From positions 1-64,000 of the forward strand of contig JALHJL010000004.1 of the NCBI GenBank assembly GCA_022839625.1: a DNA stretch of 64,000 nucleotides, in the 5' to 3' direction. Every line of letters starts with the position of its first letter. Within the stretch, counting starts at the first letter, position 1. Positions 32,644 to 41,201 of the stretch are shown here, piece after piece. Under the pieces are notes generated by a model that ran no database searches, was not told the origin of the DNA, and was given only the letters and a program-made list of their open reading frames with translations. A program made the position numbers and the translations under genes. The DNA is from Phycisphaerales bacterium. Its GTDB lineage: Bacteria > Planctomycetota > Phycisphaerae > UBA1845 > Fen-1342.

Positions 32644-35438
32644 AGCGACGCGTACGACACGACGACGGCGGCCCGCCGGGCGCCACAACGCGTGGCCTGT
32701 CGAGTGCCACGCCGACGGCTTCTCGCGTCGGCCTGCCGTCACCCGGAGTGGGACGCCGGCGAGGGCGCAGGGGCGAGCGGGGTCAGTTGTGCGGGGTCGG
32801 CCCCGTTCTTGCCCTGCTGGTATTGTTTGCCGCCGGCGTTCTGTCTGCCCAGGAACCCGCGCGGACCTCGCCCAACGACATCGACGCGCTGGTCCGCGAA
32901 GGGGCCGCCGAAGCGCTCGAGGCCCGGCTGCGTGGCGGACGCACACCCGATGAGATACACCAGCTCGCGCGCGCCTACGCCAACCACGCCCGCGCGGCGC
33001 CCGAAGCTGCCGAGCGCGAGCGAAGCTTCGCCATGGCGAGCCAGTATTACCGCCGATGGATCGAGGCCCTCGAGGCGGCGGCGCGGTTCGACGCCGTCGG
33101 CGATGCCGTTCGGATCGCGGCGGCGCGGGTTGAACACGCGGGGATGATACTCTCCGGCCCCGCGGCCGGCGGACTCGACGATTATGAGGTCTCCGGCGGA
33201 AGGTGGGGTGATCGGTCCGCGTTGCTCGAGTGGCTTGGCCGTGCGCGCGGCGAGTACGAAAGGGCGGCGGCGGTTCTCGGGCCGTTGCGCGCGGACCCTC
33301 CGCGCCACGAAGAAGCGCTTTTGGCGGCGGGTCTGTACGACACGCTACTGCAAGCGGGCCGGGAGGCCACGCTCAACCTCGGCTGGACGATGTACTACCT
33401 GGGACTACTGTCGCCGGCTGATGACGTGCGGCGCGCGGAGCACCTCGCAGCGGCGGGCCGCTGCTTTCAGGAGCTGGTCGACCGCGGCCAGGACACAGCC
33501 ACGGCTGCCCACGGCCGGCTTGGCCTGGGGATGACGCAGCGCGAGCTGGGCCGGCTGAGCGAGTCGGAGAAGACCTTGACCGGCCTTATCGAGTCCGACG
33601 CAGGATCGGCACTCGCCATACAAGCGCGCTACGAACTGGGGCGTTGCCAGATTCGGGCGGGCAAGTTCGACGAAGCACGGGCCACCTTGCGGTCGCTGGT
33701 CGAGAAGGATGCGGACCATCTGCCGCCGGAGGAGCAGGCCGCGAGACTCTATGTCAACCTGGCGCGCCTCTGGGACGCCAACAGCTTCCTGGTGCAGGCC
33801 GCCGCTCTGCCTGGCGAGTGGCCGGACGGCGCAACCCAGGCGGCGGACATCCAGGAGATCCCGCGCCTGCGCGCGGCCGGGTTGACGCGCTTCCGGCACC
33901 TGGCCCGCCAAGGTGGGGTCTGGCCTGCGCTGGTGCAGCTCTATGTGTCCGCCGGCCTCGACCCGCAGGCGCCGCCGCGAGAGCTCAGTACGGTCGAGCT
34001 ACTGTTTGCCGGGCGCGCGTTGCTCGACGACCAGCGCTACGACGAGGCACTCCCGCGGCTGGTGGAGGCCGCCGCGCGGAAGGACGCCGACCGGGACCTC
34101 GCCGGGGACGCGCTGTTCGAGCTGGGACGCTGCCGGCTTCTGTTGAAGGATGAGCGGGCGGCGGCGGGCACGTTTCTCAAGCTGGCGGCTGAGCTTCGCG
34201 GCCATCCGCAGGCTCCGCACGCGGCGACCCTGGCGTACCAGTTGTGGGGCGAGGTTGCAGAACAGAGCGGGTCCCAGGCCGACTATCGGCAACTGGCGGT
34301 TGCTCTGCGGAACCTGCTGGCGAGCTTCGCCGACCATCCGCAACGCGACGAGGCGGCATGGTTGCTGCCGGTGGCGCTGCAACGGGCCGGCGATCCCGCC
34401 GCCGCGGCCGACGAATTCGCCCGAGTACCCCGCAACTCGCACCGCTGGGAGGAGGCCCAATACCGCCAGGTCGTTTGCCGTGCCAAAGCGGCGGAGGCGC
34501 TGTGCGGCTCCGTATTGCGCGACGAGTATCGGCGGGCGGTTTGCGAGGCGGCCGACGCGCTCATCCGTTACGCCGACGATGCGCTGGCGCGGGCGGGTTC
34601 CGTGACCGCCCCTGCCAACGCGACGGCCTGGTCGGCCGAGGCCCGCCTGACCGCGGCGGAGCTGCTGGTGTCGCCGGAAGTTGGCGAAGAGCGCCGGGCG
34701 CTCGCGGCACTGTCGTCGTTCGAGACGCAACATCCGCGAAGCGAGCTGCTGGGGCGCGTCCTCGCGCTGCGGATTCAAGCGTATCGGGGCTTGCGTGAGT
34801 TTGACCAGGCGTCGGTGGTCCTCGCACCGTTTCTTCAAACCGCCTCGCCCGAGCAAGTCGGCCCGACCTTGACGATGCTCGCCGCCGGCATGCAGGAGGA
34901 GGTCGAGCGTCTGCTTGCGGATGCCCAGGACACGGCGGCGCGCACCCTCGCCCGGGACGCGGTGCAAGCCTTCGATGAGTTGGCGAAGTGGGCCGCCGAT
35001 CGCGGCCGGGCCGAGACTCTCGACGCCGTCAGCGCGGGCCGTGCGCGAATGCTCTACCTCGCGGGGCGCCATGAGGAGGCGGAGCGGGCGCTGGCGAAGC
35101 TGCTGGAGAAGTACCCGCAGAACGGCAATTACCGGCACCTCCAGGCCCAGATTCTCACTGCACAGCTTGGTCCGACGGCTTCGCCGGGCGACCTGCGGCG
35201 GGCGCAGGAAGCGTGGGCCGGGCTGTTGAGCGATCCGGCGATCCGCCAGCGTGCGCCCGAGCGGTACTGGGAGGCGCGGTACAACTGGCTGGCGCTGGCC
35301 CTGCGGCTGGGCCAGGCGGCAGACGTGGAGAAAGCGATCTCGCAGGAGCGTGTCTGGCGGCCTGACCTCGGCGGCGACGTGTGGCGGCCGAAGTTCGAGG
35401 CGTTGCTCGCGGCGGCGCGGAAGAATGATGAGAGATGA
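32640..35438 (+). CDS. Large exported TPR-repeat protein
   Basis: This 932-residue protein consists mainly of helical tetratricopeptide-like repeats. Examples are GLYDTLLQAGREATLNLGWTMYYLGLL, LGMTQRELGRLSESEKTLTGLI, YELGRCQIRAGKFDEARATLRSLV and the C-terminal LYLAGRHEEAERALAKLLEKYP. A hydrophobic segment at about 52-71 followed by Ala-rich sequence looks like a signal peptide, but it is preceded by an Arg/Pro-rich stretch of about 50 residues. The coupled ATG at 32640 may therefore be too early, and a GTG at 32748 would give a normal signal peptide. It probably works in the periplasm with the Exb/VWA proteins as a scaffold. The last residues and the stop come from the heptamer repeat. Confidence 0.8.
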   Translation: MKRRVRHDDGGPPGATTRGLSSATPTASRVGLPSPGVGRRRGRRGERGQLCGVGPVLALLVLFAAGVLSAQEPARTSPNDIDALVREGAAEALEARLRGGRTPDEIHQLARAYANHARAAPEAAERERSFAMASQYYRRWIEALEAAARFDAVGDAVRIAAARVEHAGMILSGPAAGGLDDYEVSGGRWGDRSALLEWLGRARGEYERAAAVLGPLRADPPRHEEALLAAGLYDTLLQAGREATLNLGWTMYYLGLLSPADDVRRAEHLAAAGRCFQELVDRGQDTATAAHGRLGLGMTQRELGRLSESEKTLTGLIESDAGSALAIQARYELGRCQIRAGKFDEARATLRSLVEKDADHLPPEEQAARLYVNLARLWDANSFLVQAAALPGEWPDGATQAADIQEIPRLRAAGLTRFRHLARQGGVWPALVQLYVSAGLDPQAPPRELSTVELLFAGRALLDDQRYDEALPRLVEAAARKDADRDLAGDALFELGRCRLLLKDERAAAGTFLKLAAELRGHPQAPHAATLAYQLWGEVAEQSGSQADYRQLAVALRNLLASFADHPQRDEAAWLLPVALQRAGDPAAAADEFARVPRNSHRWEEAQYRQVVCRAKAAEALCGSVLRDEYRRAVCEAADALIRYADDALARAGSVTAPANATAWSAEARLTAAELLVSPEVGEERRALAALSSFETQHPRSELLGRVLALRIQAYRGLREFDQASVVLAPFLQTASPEQVGPTLTMLAAGMQEEVERLLADAQDTAARTLARDAVQAFDELAKWAADRGRAETLDAVSAGRARMLYLAGRHEEAERALAKLLEKYPQNGNYRHLQAQILTAQLGPTASPGDLRRAQEAWAGLLSDPAIRQRAPERYWEARYNWLALALRLGQAADVEKAISQERVWRPDLGGDVWRPKFEALLAAARKNDER

Positions 35439-35510
35439 GGGATGAGAGATGAGGGATGAGAGATGAGGGATGAGGGATGAGGGATGAAGGATAAGGGATG
35501 AGGGATAGGA
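35424..35510. repeat. Heptamer tandem repeat (GATGAGG/GATGAGA)
   Basis: About a dozen imperfect copies of a 7-base unit GATGAG(G/A) run from inside the 3' end of the TPR gene into the intergenic region. A shorter version occurs at 60277-60309 in front of nuoL. Confidence 0.85.
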
Positions 35511-35548
35511 GATTCGGAACCAGGGGTCAGGGACCCGGCGCGCGGCTC

Positions 35549-35632
35549 GGATCAGAACCGCGACCGTGAGGGAGCGGACGCGCAGCGCGACATCGGCAGC
35601 ACTGCCACTCCCCAACGGTCGCGGTTCGGATC
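35549..35632. repeat. Inverted repeat GGATCAGAACCGCGACCGT
   Basis: The left arm GGATCAGAACCGCGACCGT and the right arm ACGGTCGCGGTTCGGATC are inverted copies about 50 bases apart. The sequence lies next to the decayed RHS gene, whose open frame runs into it, and looks like another dispersed palindromic repeat. Confidence 0.7.
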
Positions 35633-35675
35633 AGTGGCGCTAGGTCCGCTCGCTCGCGCTCGGGGCTCTGATTGC

Positions 35676-36225
35676 CGCTGAGGCCCGCTACGTCCAGGCC
35701 CCAAGTGTACTTACGGACTACCGCATTGCCGGCCATGCCGTTCAGTTCCATGAGCAAGAGCCAGTCCGACCAGACGAACTTGCGGTACTCGACCAGCTCC
35801 CAGCCCAGCGGCTGCGCATCAAAGATCTTGAACGCCTTTTTCGCGATCCGCCGACCCAACAGTCCGCCGCAGAACTCCTCGTGGACCGGTCACCCGTAGC
35901 GTCGGACCCCCGTGTCCGACGTTCGTCGAGCCGAATGGAATCCTCGCCGGACACCCGCCACGCCGGGCAAGCTCGGGTCCGGCGCTACACTTCTGCGGCG
36001 GACTGCTAAGTAATCACACACGTACTCGACCTTCTGGTCGCCGTAGTGCAGGACGGTGCCCGGCGAACCGACGCGGACCAGCCGGTTCTCGGCGTCATAG
36101 GTGTAGGCGGCTCGCAGGCCGCTGCCGCCGCCGTCTTCCAGCAGCGCGACAAACGGGTTGAGGTCATCATTGTTCGTTGTGCCGTCGCCGTTGATGTCGC
36201 CGTTGAGGATGTTGCAGTTCGGGTA
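35676..36225 (-). pseudogene. Decayed RHS/YD-repeat gene with dockerin segment, split by a 146-bp element
   Basis: On the minus strand, 36225-36006 encodes a dockerin-like calcium-binding segment (NGDINGDGTTNNDD) followed by a YD-repeat motif (YTYDAENRLVRVG). After the 146-bp element, 35859 to about 35676 continues in the same frame with GRRIAKKAFKIFD, WSDWLLLMELNGM and RKYTWGLDVAGLSG, typical of RHS-family wall-associated proteins. The element introduces a stop at 35892-35890. Both ends of the RHS gene are missing: upstream there is no YD repeat array and downstream the frame runs into a repeat. It is a remnant of a large secreted protein, not a working gene. Confidence 0.75.
35860..36005. 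mobile_element. 146-bp MITE-like element, copy B (inside RHS remnant)
   Basis: The termini are CAGTCCGCCGCAGAA and TTCTGCGGCGGACTG, a perfect 15-bp inverted repeat. Inside are REP-like arms (GTAGCGTCGGAC...GTCCGACG at 35896-35921, and CGCCGGAC...GTCCGGCGCTAC near 35946-35989), matching copy A at 3657-3802 and the flanks of the RAYT gene. On the minus strand it separates codons TAC-TT and TTG-GGT of the RHS reading frame, so the insertion point can be placed to within a few bases. Confidence 0.88.
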
Positions 36226-36449
36226 CTGCCGGCGGGTAAGCCCCGCCACCCACCGCCACAGCTCCAGCGACCTCGGGCACTTCCCGCATCGCAACGGCCT
36301 CGGGGCGCGGCGGAGTCGCCTTGACGGTCCGGGCGCACCGTGGTTAGCATCGTCCTGGCACGTTGGGCCGGCGATGGTCGCCAGAGGTTTTGCCGCACGC
36401 GGTGCGGTCAGGTAGCGAGGCAGGTTTCTGCCCACAGGCAACGTCGCGC

Positions 36450-37319
36450 ATGATCGTGGACTGTCATACCCAGGTGTGGAACTCGGGCACCGCACTGCTG
36501 CGGGCCGGCGGGCCGGCCGCCGGCCTGAAAGCCGACGAACATCGCCACCTGAAGGCCGTCGATCCGGTCGACAAGGCCTTCGTGCTCGCCTTCAAGAGCC
36601 GCTACCTGGGGGCCGAGATCCCGAACCGCTTCGTCGCGGATTACGTGCGGCGCAACGCCGCGAAGATGATCGGTTTCGCCAGCGTGGACCCCACGGAGCG
36701 TGACTGGCTGAGCGAGCTGCGCGTGGCACAAGAGGAGCTGAGCCTCAAGGGCGTGGTGATCTCGCCGGAGATGCAGGACTTCCACCCGGCGGACACGCGC
36801 GCCATGCGGCTCTACGAGGAATGCGCCCAGCGCCGGTTGCCCGTGATCATCGAGCAGGACCACCGCCACGCCAGCGGCAAGATGGAGTACGCCGAGCCGC
36901 GCCTGCTGGACGAAGTCGCGCGGGAGTTCCCGGAGCTGCGTCTGGTGGTCGCGCGCCTGGGGCATCCCTGGATCGCGCAGACGATCGTGCTGCTCGGCAA
37001 GCACGCCAACGTGTACGCCGACGTCGCCGGCCTGTTGCCGCAGCCGTGGCTGAGCTACACGTCGCTCTTGTCGGCGTACGAATACGGTGTGGCGGACAAG
37101 CTGCTGTTCGGCAGCGATTTTCCGTACCGGGTGCCCGCCGCCTGCATCGAGGCCCTCTACTCGGTCAACCAGTTCACGCACGGGACGACGCTCCAGCCGA
37201 TCCCGCGCGAGCAACTGCGCGGCATCGTCGAGCGGGACGCGCTGGCGCTGCTCGGCATCGGCAGTCCCGCGGAGCCGAACTCCAGACCAAAGCATGCGAT
37301 CTTCGCCGAAGATGAGTAA
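36450..37319 (+). CDS. Amidohydrolase-2 family protein (metal site partly altered)
   Basis: This 289-residue TIM-barrel protein resembles the amidohydrolase-2/decarboxylase group. It has an N-terminal MIVDCHT motif, conserved VIIEQDHRHASGK and VARLGHPW strands, and a C-terminal LLFGSDFPYRVP with the catalytic aspartate. The usual DxHxH first motif reads D4-C-H6-T-Q8, so the second histidine is a glutamine, which may change metal binding. Substrate unknown. The ATG at 36450 begins the first barrel strand; the frame is open further upstream. It overlaps the following lipoprotein gene by eight bases, suggesting co-translation. Confidence 0.75.
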   Translation: MIVDCHTQVWNSGTALLRAGGPAAGLKADEHRHLKAVDPVDKAFVLAFKSRYLGAEIPNRFVADYVRRNAAKMIGFASVDPTERDWLSELRVAQEELSLKGVVISPEMQDFHPADTRAMRLYEECAQRRLPVIIEQDHRHASGKMEYAEPRLLDEVAREFPELRLVVARLGHPWIAQTIVLLGKHANVYADVAGLLPQPWLSYTSLLSAYEYGVADKLLFGSDFPYRVPAACIEALYSVNQFTHGTTLQPIPREQLRGIVERDALALLGIGSPAEPNSRPKHAIFAEDE

Positions 37320-37875
37320 GCATCGGACCGAAAGCTTGTTCCTGGGCCTGGCCGCGCTCTGCGTGGCCGTCACCCAGCTCGGCTGCGGCGGCGGCTCGCA
37401 CGTGAAGCTCGTCTCGTACAAGGACCCCTATTTCCCGGAGAAGTACTTCGTCGACCTGTCGACGTGCGCCTACCGGCTCGAGCCCGACGGCCGCATCCAT
37501 GCCGTCGGACGCGCCGTGCAGGAAGACGACCAGGGCACCACGAGCCAGCACCTCTGCATCCGTATCTTCTGGCAGCCCAAGCCCGGCAAGACGCCCGCCG
37601 ACCGGACCACGACCGACGCGCTCCTGCGCTACGTGATCGCGACCGATACCGGCGTCGCCGTCTACACCGGCACCGGTTTCGCGTACCCAACGAAGTCACC
37701 TGACGGCGGCCTGCGGATCGCGCTGGAGTCCGGTCGCCTGCGTCTCCAGTCGCGCAGCGGCGACCTCGACGACCTGTTCGGCAACACGCAGATCACCGGC
37801 CACCTGGCAGCGCGCAACGACCCCGCCACGGCCGCCACTCTGATCCGCGAAGCGGAACTCCGGGCGGCCCGGTAA
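37312..37875 (+). CDS. Hypothetical lipoprotein
   Basis: This 187-residue protein has a signal peptide ending in a lipobox (TQLGC, cysteine near residue 25), so it is probably a lipid-anchored envelope protein. The mature part has no recognised motif. It looks like a mixed alpha/beta domain with a segment IRIFWQPKPGKTPADRTTTDALLRYVI and a C-terminal helix. The start ATG lies inside the end of the amidohydrolase gene (overlap of eight bases). The family was not recognised. Confidence 0.65.
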   Translation: MSKHRTESLFLGLAALCVAVTQLGCGGGSHVKLVSYKDPYFPEKYFVDLSTCAYRLEPDGRIHAVGRAVQEDDQGTTSQHLCIRIFWQPKPGKTPADRTTTDALLRYVIATDTGVAVYTGTGFAYPTKSPDGGLRIALESGRLRLQSRSGDLDDLFGNTQITGHLAARNDPATAATLIREAELRAAR

Positions 37876-38080
37876 GGGCCTGCGGGCTGGATGCTTCCGG
37901 GTGCCCTACCGCGCTTGAGGAAGGAATGGGAAAGCACGTTGCCCCCAGTGCACGAGTCCCTGCCCGCCCGAGCGCATCCGGGCCGGCGGGGAGCAACACA
38001 CCCTGGCCCCGGGCTCGCCTGCTCCCGGTCGCCGGGACCCCAAAGCATGACCACTTGGGAGCGGTTAGCGACGGGTACGC

Positions 38081-39154
38081 ATGACCTCTCGGGAGATTGT
38101 CGAGCGCGCCATCACGTTCAACAGCCCGCCGCGGCTGCCGCTCAAGTTCGACATCGTCGGCGTCAATGACTGCTACGATGTGTGGACAGCCGATCCCACC
38201 GGCTGGGACTGGGGGTTCACGGGGCGCGCCGCCGATGAGTGGGGCTGCGTGTGGGCCAAGACCAGCGTGGCGAACACCGGCCAGGTTGTCGAGCACCCGC
38301 TCGCGGACCTCGCGCAACTCAAGGACTTCCGGTGGCCCGATCCCGACGACCCGCGCCGGTACCGGGGTTTCGCCCAACAACTCGCCGGCGCCGGTGACAA
38401 GTTCGTCATGTTCTGCTTCGGGCAAGGTATCTGGGAGCGGCTGCACATGCTCCTCGGGATGGAGCAGGCCCTGATGGCCCTGGTCCGCCGCAAGGATGAG
38501 GCGCACGAGATTCTCGACCGCGTGCTCGACCACCACCTGGCCGTCCTGCGGCGGTGCCACGCGCTGGCCGATGGCCGCCTCGACGCCGCGGCGATGGCCG
38601 ACGACTGGGGCGTCCAGGACCGCGCGTTCATCTCGGTCAAGATGTTCCGGGAGTTCTTCAAGCCGCGCTACCAGCGCTGGTTCGACGAGATCAAGCGGCT
38701 CGGCCTGCACACCTGGATGCACTCCTGCGGCAAGATCAACACGATCGTCCCCGAACTCATCGACTGCGGCCTCGAGGTCATCAACAACCAGCAGCCGAAC
38801 ACGGTTGGCCTGCGGGAGTTCGGCGACGCCTTCCGCGGCCAGGTCTGCTTCGAGGCCATCGTCGACACGCAGACCACGCTGCCGCGCGGAACTTACGACG
38901 AAATCCGCCGGCAGGTGCGCGAGATCTGCCAGCACTACGCCACCCCGCGCGGCGGACTCATCGCCAGCGATTACAACGATGCCGCCGCCATCGGCGTCAC
39001 CGCCGACCGGCGCTACGTGATGTTCGAGGCGTTTGCCGAGTGCGGCGGCTATCCCGACTACCGGGAAATCCTGGCGCAGGCCCGTGGCGGCGAGCCTCGC
39101 GCGGGGCATTCGTGGGGGCGCCAGACGAGCGCGCCGCCCGACGCGGGCCGGTGA
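38081..39154 (+). CDS. Uroporphyrinogen decarboxylase (URO-D) family protein, possibly a corrinoid methyltransferase
   Basis: This 357-residue protein of the URO-D/MtaA superfamily contains the HSCGKI motif (metal-ligand His and Cys in methyltransferase members). It has a DWGVQD strand and a long barrel, and lacks the N-terminal RQAGR motif of true HemE. That argues for a methyltransferase or another decarboxylase rather than heme synthesis. The C-terminus ends in an Arg/Ala/Gly-rich tail. It stands alone on the plus strand, 205 bases after the lipoprotein gene. The substrate is unknown; similar genes are frequent in planctomycetes, often in several copies. Confidence 0.75.
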   Translation: MTSREIVERAITFNSPPRLPLKFDIVGVNDCYDVWTADPTGWDWGFTGRAADEWGCVWAKTSVANTGQVVEHPLADLAQLKDFRWPDPDDPRRYRGFAQQLAGAGDKFVMFCFGQGIWERLHMLLGMEQALMALVRRKDEAHEILDRVLDHHLAVLRRCHALADGRLDAAAMADDWGVQDRAFISVKMFREFFKPRYQRWFDEIKRLGLHTWMHSCGKINTIVPELIDCGLEVINNQQPNTVGLREFGDAFRGQVCFEAIVDTQTTLPRGTYDEIRRQVREICQHYATPRGGLIASDYNDAAAIGVTADRRYVMFEAFAECGGYPDYREILAQARGGEPRAGHSWGRQTSAPPDAGR

Positions 39155-39551
39155 CGCCTGCGCTAATCAGGGGAGCGTCAAGTTGCCGATAATCCGGGTG
39201 TGAAAACGGCCTTCGCCGCGCCTGGCCGCGCGAGCGTAAGTCCCGCTGGCGCAGAAGCTGCGTCCCTGTCACCCTGGTCCCGTTCCGCCCGGGAGCGCGT
39301 TCGTGCTCTGCCTGACACGCACGTCCGGTTCGCGGCCGCGAATCAGCATCGCCGACGATGAGTACGGGGCCGATCGGGGGCCAGGGCGGCTTCGCGTCCG
39401 CGCCGTTCCGTGGCCAGCGGCGCGCGACTGCGACGCGCTTATGGGGCCTCAAGAAAACGCGCCGTTCTCACTTTTCTCTGGCCGCCGGCCTCTCGATGAA
39501 ATAGGTGAGCCAGGTCGTACCTGGTCACCCGCCGGTTACCGCGAGAGGCAT
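39155..39551. other. Intergenic region, no clear gene
   Basis: Almost 400 bases separate the URO-D-like gene from the PKD-like exported protein. The reading frame of the latter is open back to 39303, but the sequence there is not protein-like. No promoter or palindrome was recognised with confidence. Confidence 0.4.
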
Positions 39552-40616
39552 ATGAAGCCGGTCCTGTTTGTCGTCTGCTTCACGCTGGGCGTAACCCTGA
39601 TGGTGTTCAGCGGCTACCTGCCCGATGCGGCCAGTGCGCGCAGCAGCGAACCGGGCAGCGCAAGTGGGTTCGATGGCCTCGCGCCGGATGGCTCCCCCGC
39701 AACGCTCACGGTCACCCGTCGCGTGATCAGCGAGCACGAAGAGAGCTATCTCCGGCCGGCGTACGACGCTCCCGCCTTCGCCGTGCCCGACGCGGACCAG
39801 GCCGCAGACCCCGACCCGCTCCGCACGGACGACAGTGCGCTTGCGGCGGACGCGGAGCAGCCGGCGGCCCCGAACCCGGAACAGCCCGTTCCCGACCCGG
39901 GCGAGGCGGCCGACGATCCCGCGCCACGCCCAGCGCCGGACGAGCCGACAGTCGAGAGCGAAGACGCGGCCCTGACGGCCTTCGCCGGACCGGAGCGCGT
40001 GATCTGGAGCGGCTGGGACGAGCTGCCGCTCGAGGGCAGCGCCAGCGGCGGCAGCGGTGAGTTGTTCTACCGTTGGCGGCAGACCGGCGGGTCGAAGACC
40101 CTGACGATCGCGAATGATGCCCTGGCCGTGACGACGGCGAGCGGGCTTCTGGCCGACGGGGGTGCCTCCTGGCGGGCGGCGACCTACGAGTTTGAGCTCA
40201 CGGTGAACGACGCCCGCGGCGCCCAGGCCGTGGACTACGTCAAGTACCGCGTCTACTCCGCCCCGCCCTTGAAGATCCGGCCGACGCCGGAACGGTTCTT
40301 CGAGTACCGCAACGGCTATCAATTGGCGCACTTCGTGTCGTGGGTCACGAACCTCGAGACGTACGAGGCGCAGTTCGAGATCGCTTCGCCCACCGAGCTG
40401 ACGATCACCAAGGTGGCCGGCGACGCCTGCGAGGTGACGGGCGAGAAGCTCGACCGCGCGTTCCTCTACCAAGTCCTGGTTCTGGGGCAGGTCGGGCAGG
40501 CGAACTCGTGGGTCGAGCTGCTGATTGACACGGAAGAGCAGGTCCCAGCCATCGTGCAACTCGGCGTGCACTGGGAGTCGCGGCGGACGGACGCCGACGG
40601 CCCGGTAGCGCCGTAG
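39552..40616 (+). CDS. Exported PKD-like domain protein with Pro/Ala/Asp-rich linker
   Basis: This 354-residue protein starts with a hydrophobic N-terminal segment (about 3-25). A low-complexity Pro/Ala/Asp/Glu stretch (about 75-135) follows. A domain with PKD-like features (AFAGPERVIWSGWDELPLEGSASGGSG...YRWRQTGGS...YEFELTVNDARG) runs to about residue 235, followed by an unrecognised C-terminal domain. It is probably a cell-surface or periplasmic protein. AGAGG precedes the ATG at 39552. A 47-residue membrane protein gene follows after 11 bases, likely in the same transcript. Confidence 0.7.
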   Translation: MKPVLFVVCFTLGVTLMVFSGYLPDAASARSSEPGSASGFDGLAPDGSPATLTVTRRVISEHEESYLRPAYDAPAFAVPDADQAADPDPLRTDDSALAADAEQPAAPNPEQPVPDPGEAADDPAPRPAPDEPTVESEDAALTAFAGPERVIWSGWDELPLEGSASGGSGELFYRWRQTGGSKTLTIANDALAVTTASGLLADGGASWRAATYEFELTVNDARGAQAVDYVKYRVYSAPPLKIRPTPERFFEYRNGYQLAHFVSWVTNLETYEAQFEIASPTELTITKVAGDACEVTGEKLDRAFLYQVLVLGQVGQANSWVELLIDTEEQVPAIVQLGVHWESRRTDADGPVAP

Positions 40617-40627
40617 GTCAACTGGTC

Positions 40628-40771
40628 ATGAGTACGCTACTCTGGCTCGTCGGATTCGGGCTCATGATGTTCAGCTTCACCTTCCTGTTCGGAAAGGCGG
40701 AGGAGACCCACCAGCCGCGCATCAGCGTCGAGCCGTGGTGGCCGGACCGCGGCGGGCGGGGGAAGAAGTAG
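40628..40771 (+). CDS. Small membrane protein, 47 residues
   Basis: The reading frame begins MSTLLWLVGFGLMMFSFTF, a membrane helix, followed by a charged tail with an EETHQPRISVEPWW segment, and ends at TAG 40771. It lies 11 bases after the PKD-like gene on the same strand. The compositional shift from hydrophobic helix to polar tail and the matching GC-rich codon use support a real gene, but the family is not recognised. Confidence 0.5.
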   Translation: MSTLLWLVGFGLMMFSFTFLFGKAEETHQPRISVEPWWPDRGGRGKK

Positions 40772-41201
40772 GGGAATGCGGAAGAACTGGTTGATGCAGT
40801 AGACGACCCGAAGGGTAATCAGCTCTTTTATGGCGGATCATCTGGTTGATGGGGTGGGCCGATGAAGATATCATCAGGGGCCTTGAGACATCTCGTAGCG
40901 TCGATTGATCGAGCGAGACTCGTCCGTTTAAGGTGAGGTGAATTGCCGTGCGCAATCATGCGGCGCGGGAGGGCGAGGCTCCCGCCGAGCCGCGGCTCGC
41001 CAGGAGGCTCGCCCTCCCGGCGCGCGCCGCCGAATCGCGCACGGTGATTTAGGAGAGAACTGAAACTACAAGAGAAGGGGAGTGCCAATACTTGGTCAGA
41101 CCCTTACATTCTCAAGGAACTACTGGCCGCCCATATAGACCCCAATCCAGAGGCAGCCAGTCGCAAGCCTGACACCACTAATACAACAGGAGTTGTCTGT
41201 A
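40772..41201. other. Low-GC intergenic stretch with a 111-bp repeat element
   Basis: No convincing gene is present. Codons such as those at 40862-40936 form only a short open frame (24 residues). The region is visibly lower in GC than its surroundings and carries the 111-bp repeat element at 40940-41050. It separates the small membrane protein gene from the methyltransferase gene and may mark an inserted segment. Confidence 0.5.
40940..41050. mobile_element. 111-bp MITE-like element with CGCACGGTGATTT end, copy 1
   Basis: The right end reads CGCACGGTGATTT and the left end AATTGCCGTGCG, which is degraded. The interior is palindromic (CGGGAGGGCGAGGCTCC...GGAGGCTCGCCCTCCCG). An inverted, nearly identical copy of the same 111-bp length lies at 62436-62546, immediately at the nuoL stop codon. 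Confidence 0.85.

Noticed and set aside
33999..35615. A 538-codon minus-strand open frame
   Set aside because: Antisense to the TPR gene and the following repeats; no domains, and its first part is translated repeat.
35527..35859. A separate 110-residue minus-strand gene
   Set aside because: It is the second half of the RHS remnant plus translated repeat; it has no independent start signal (TTG at the element edge).
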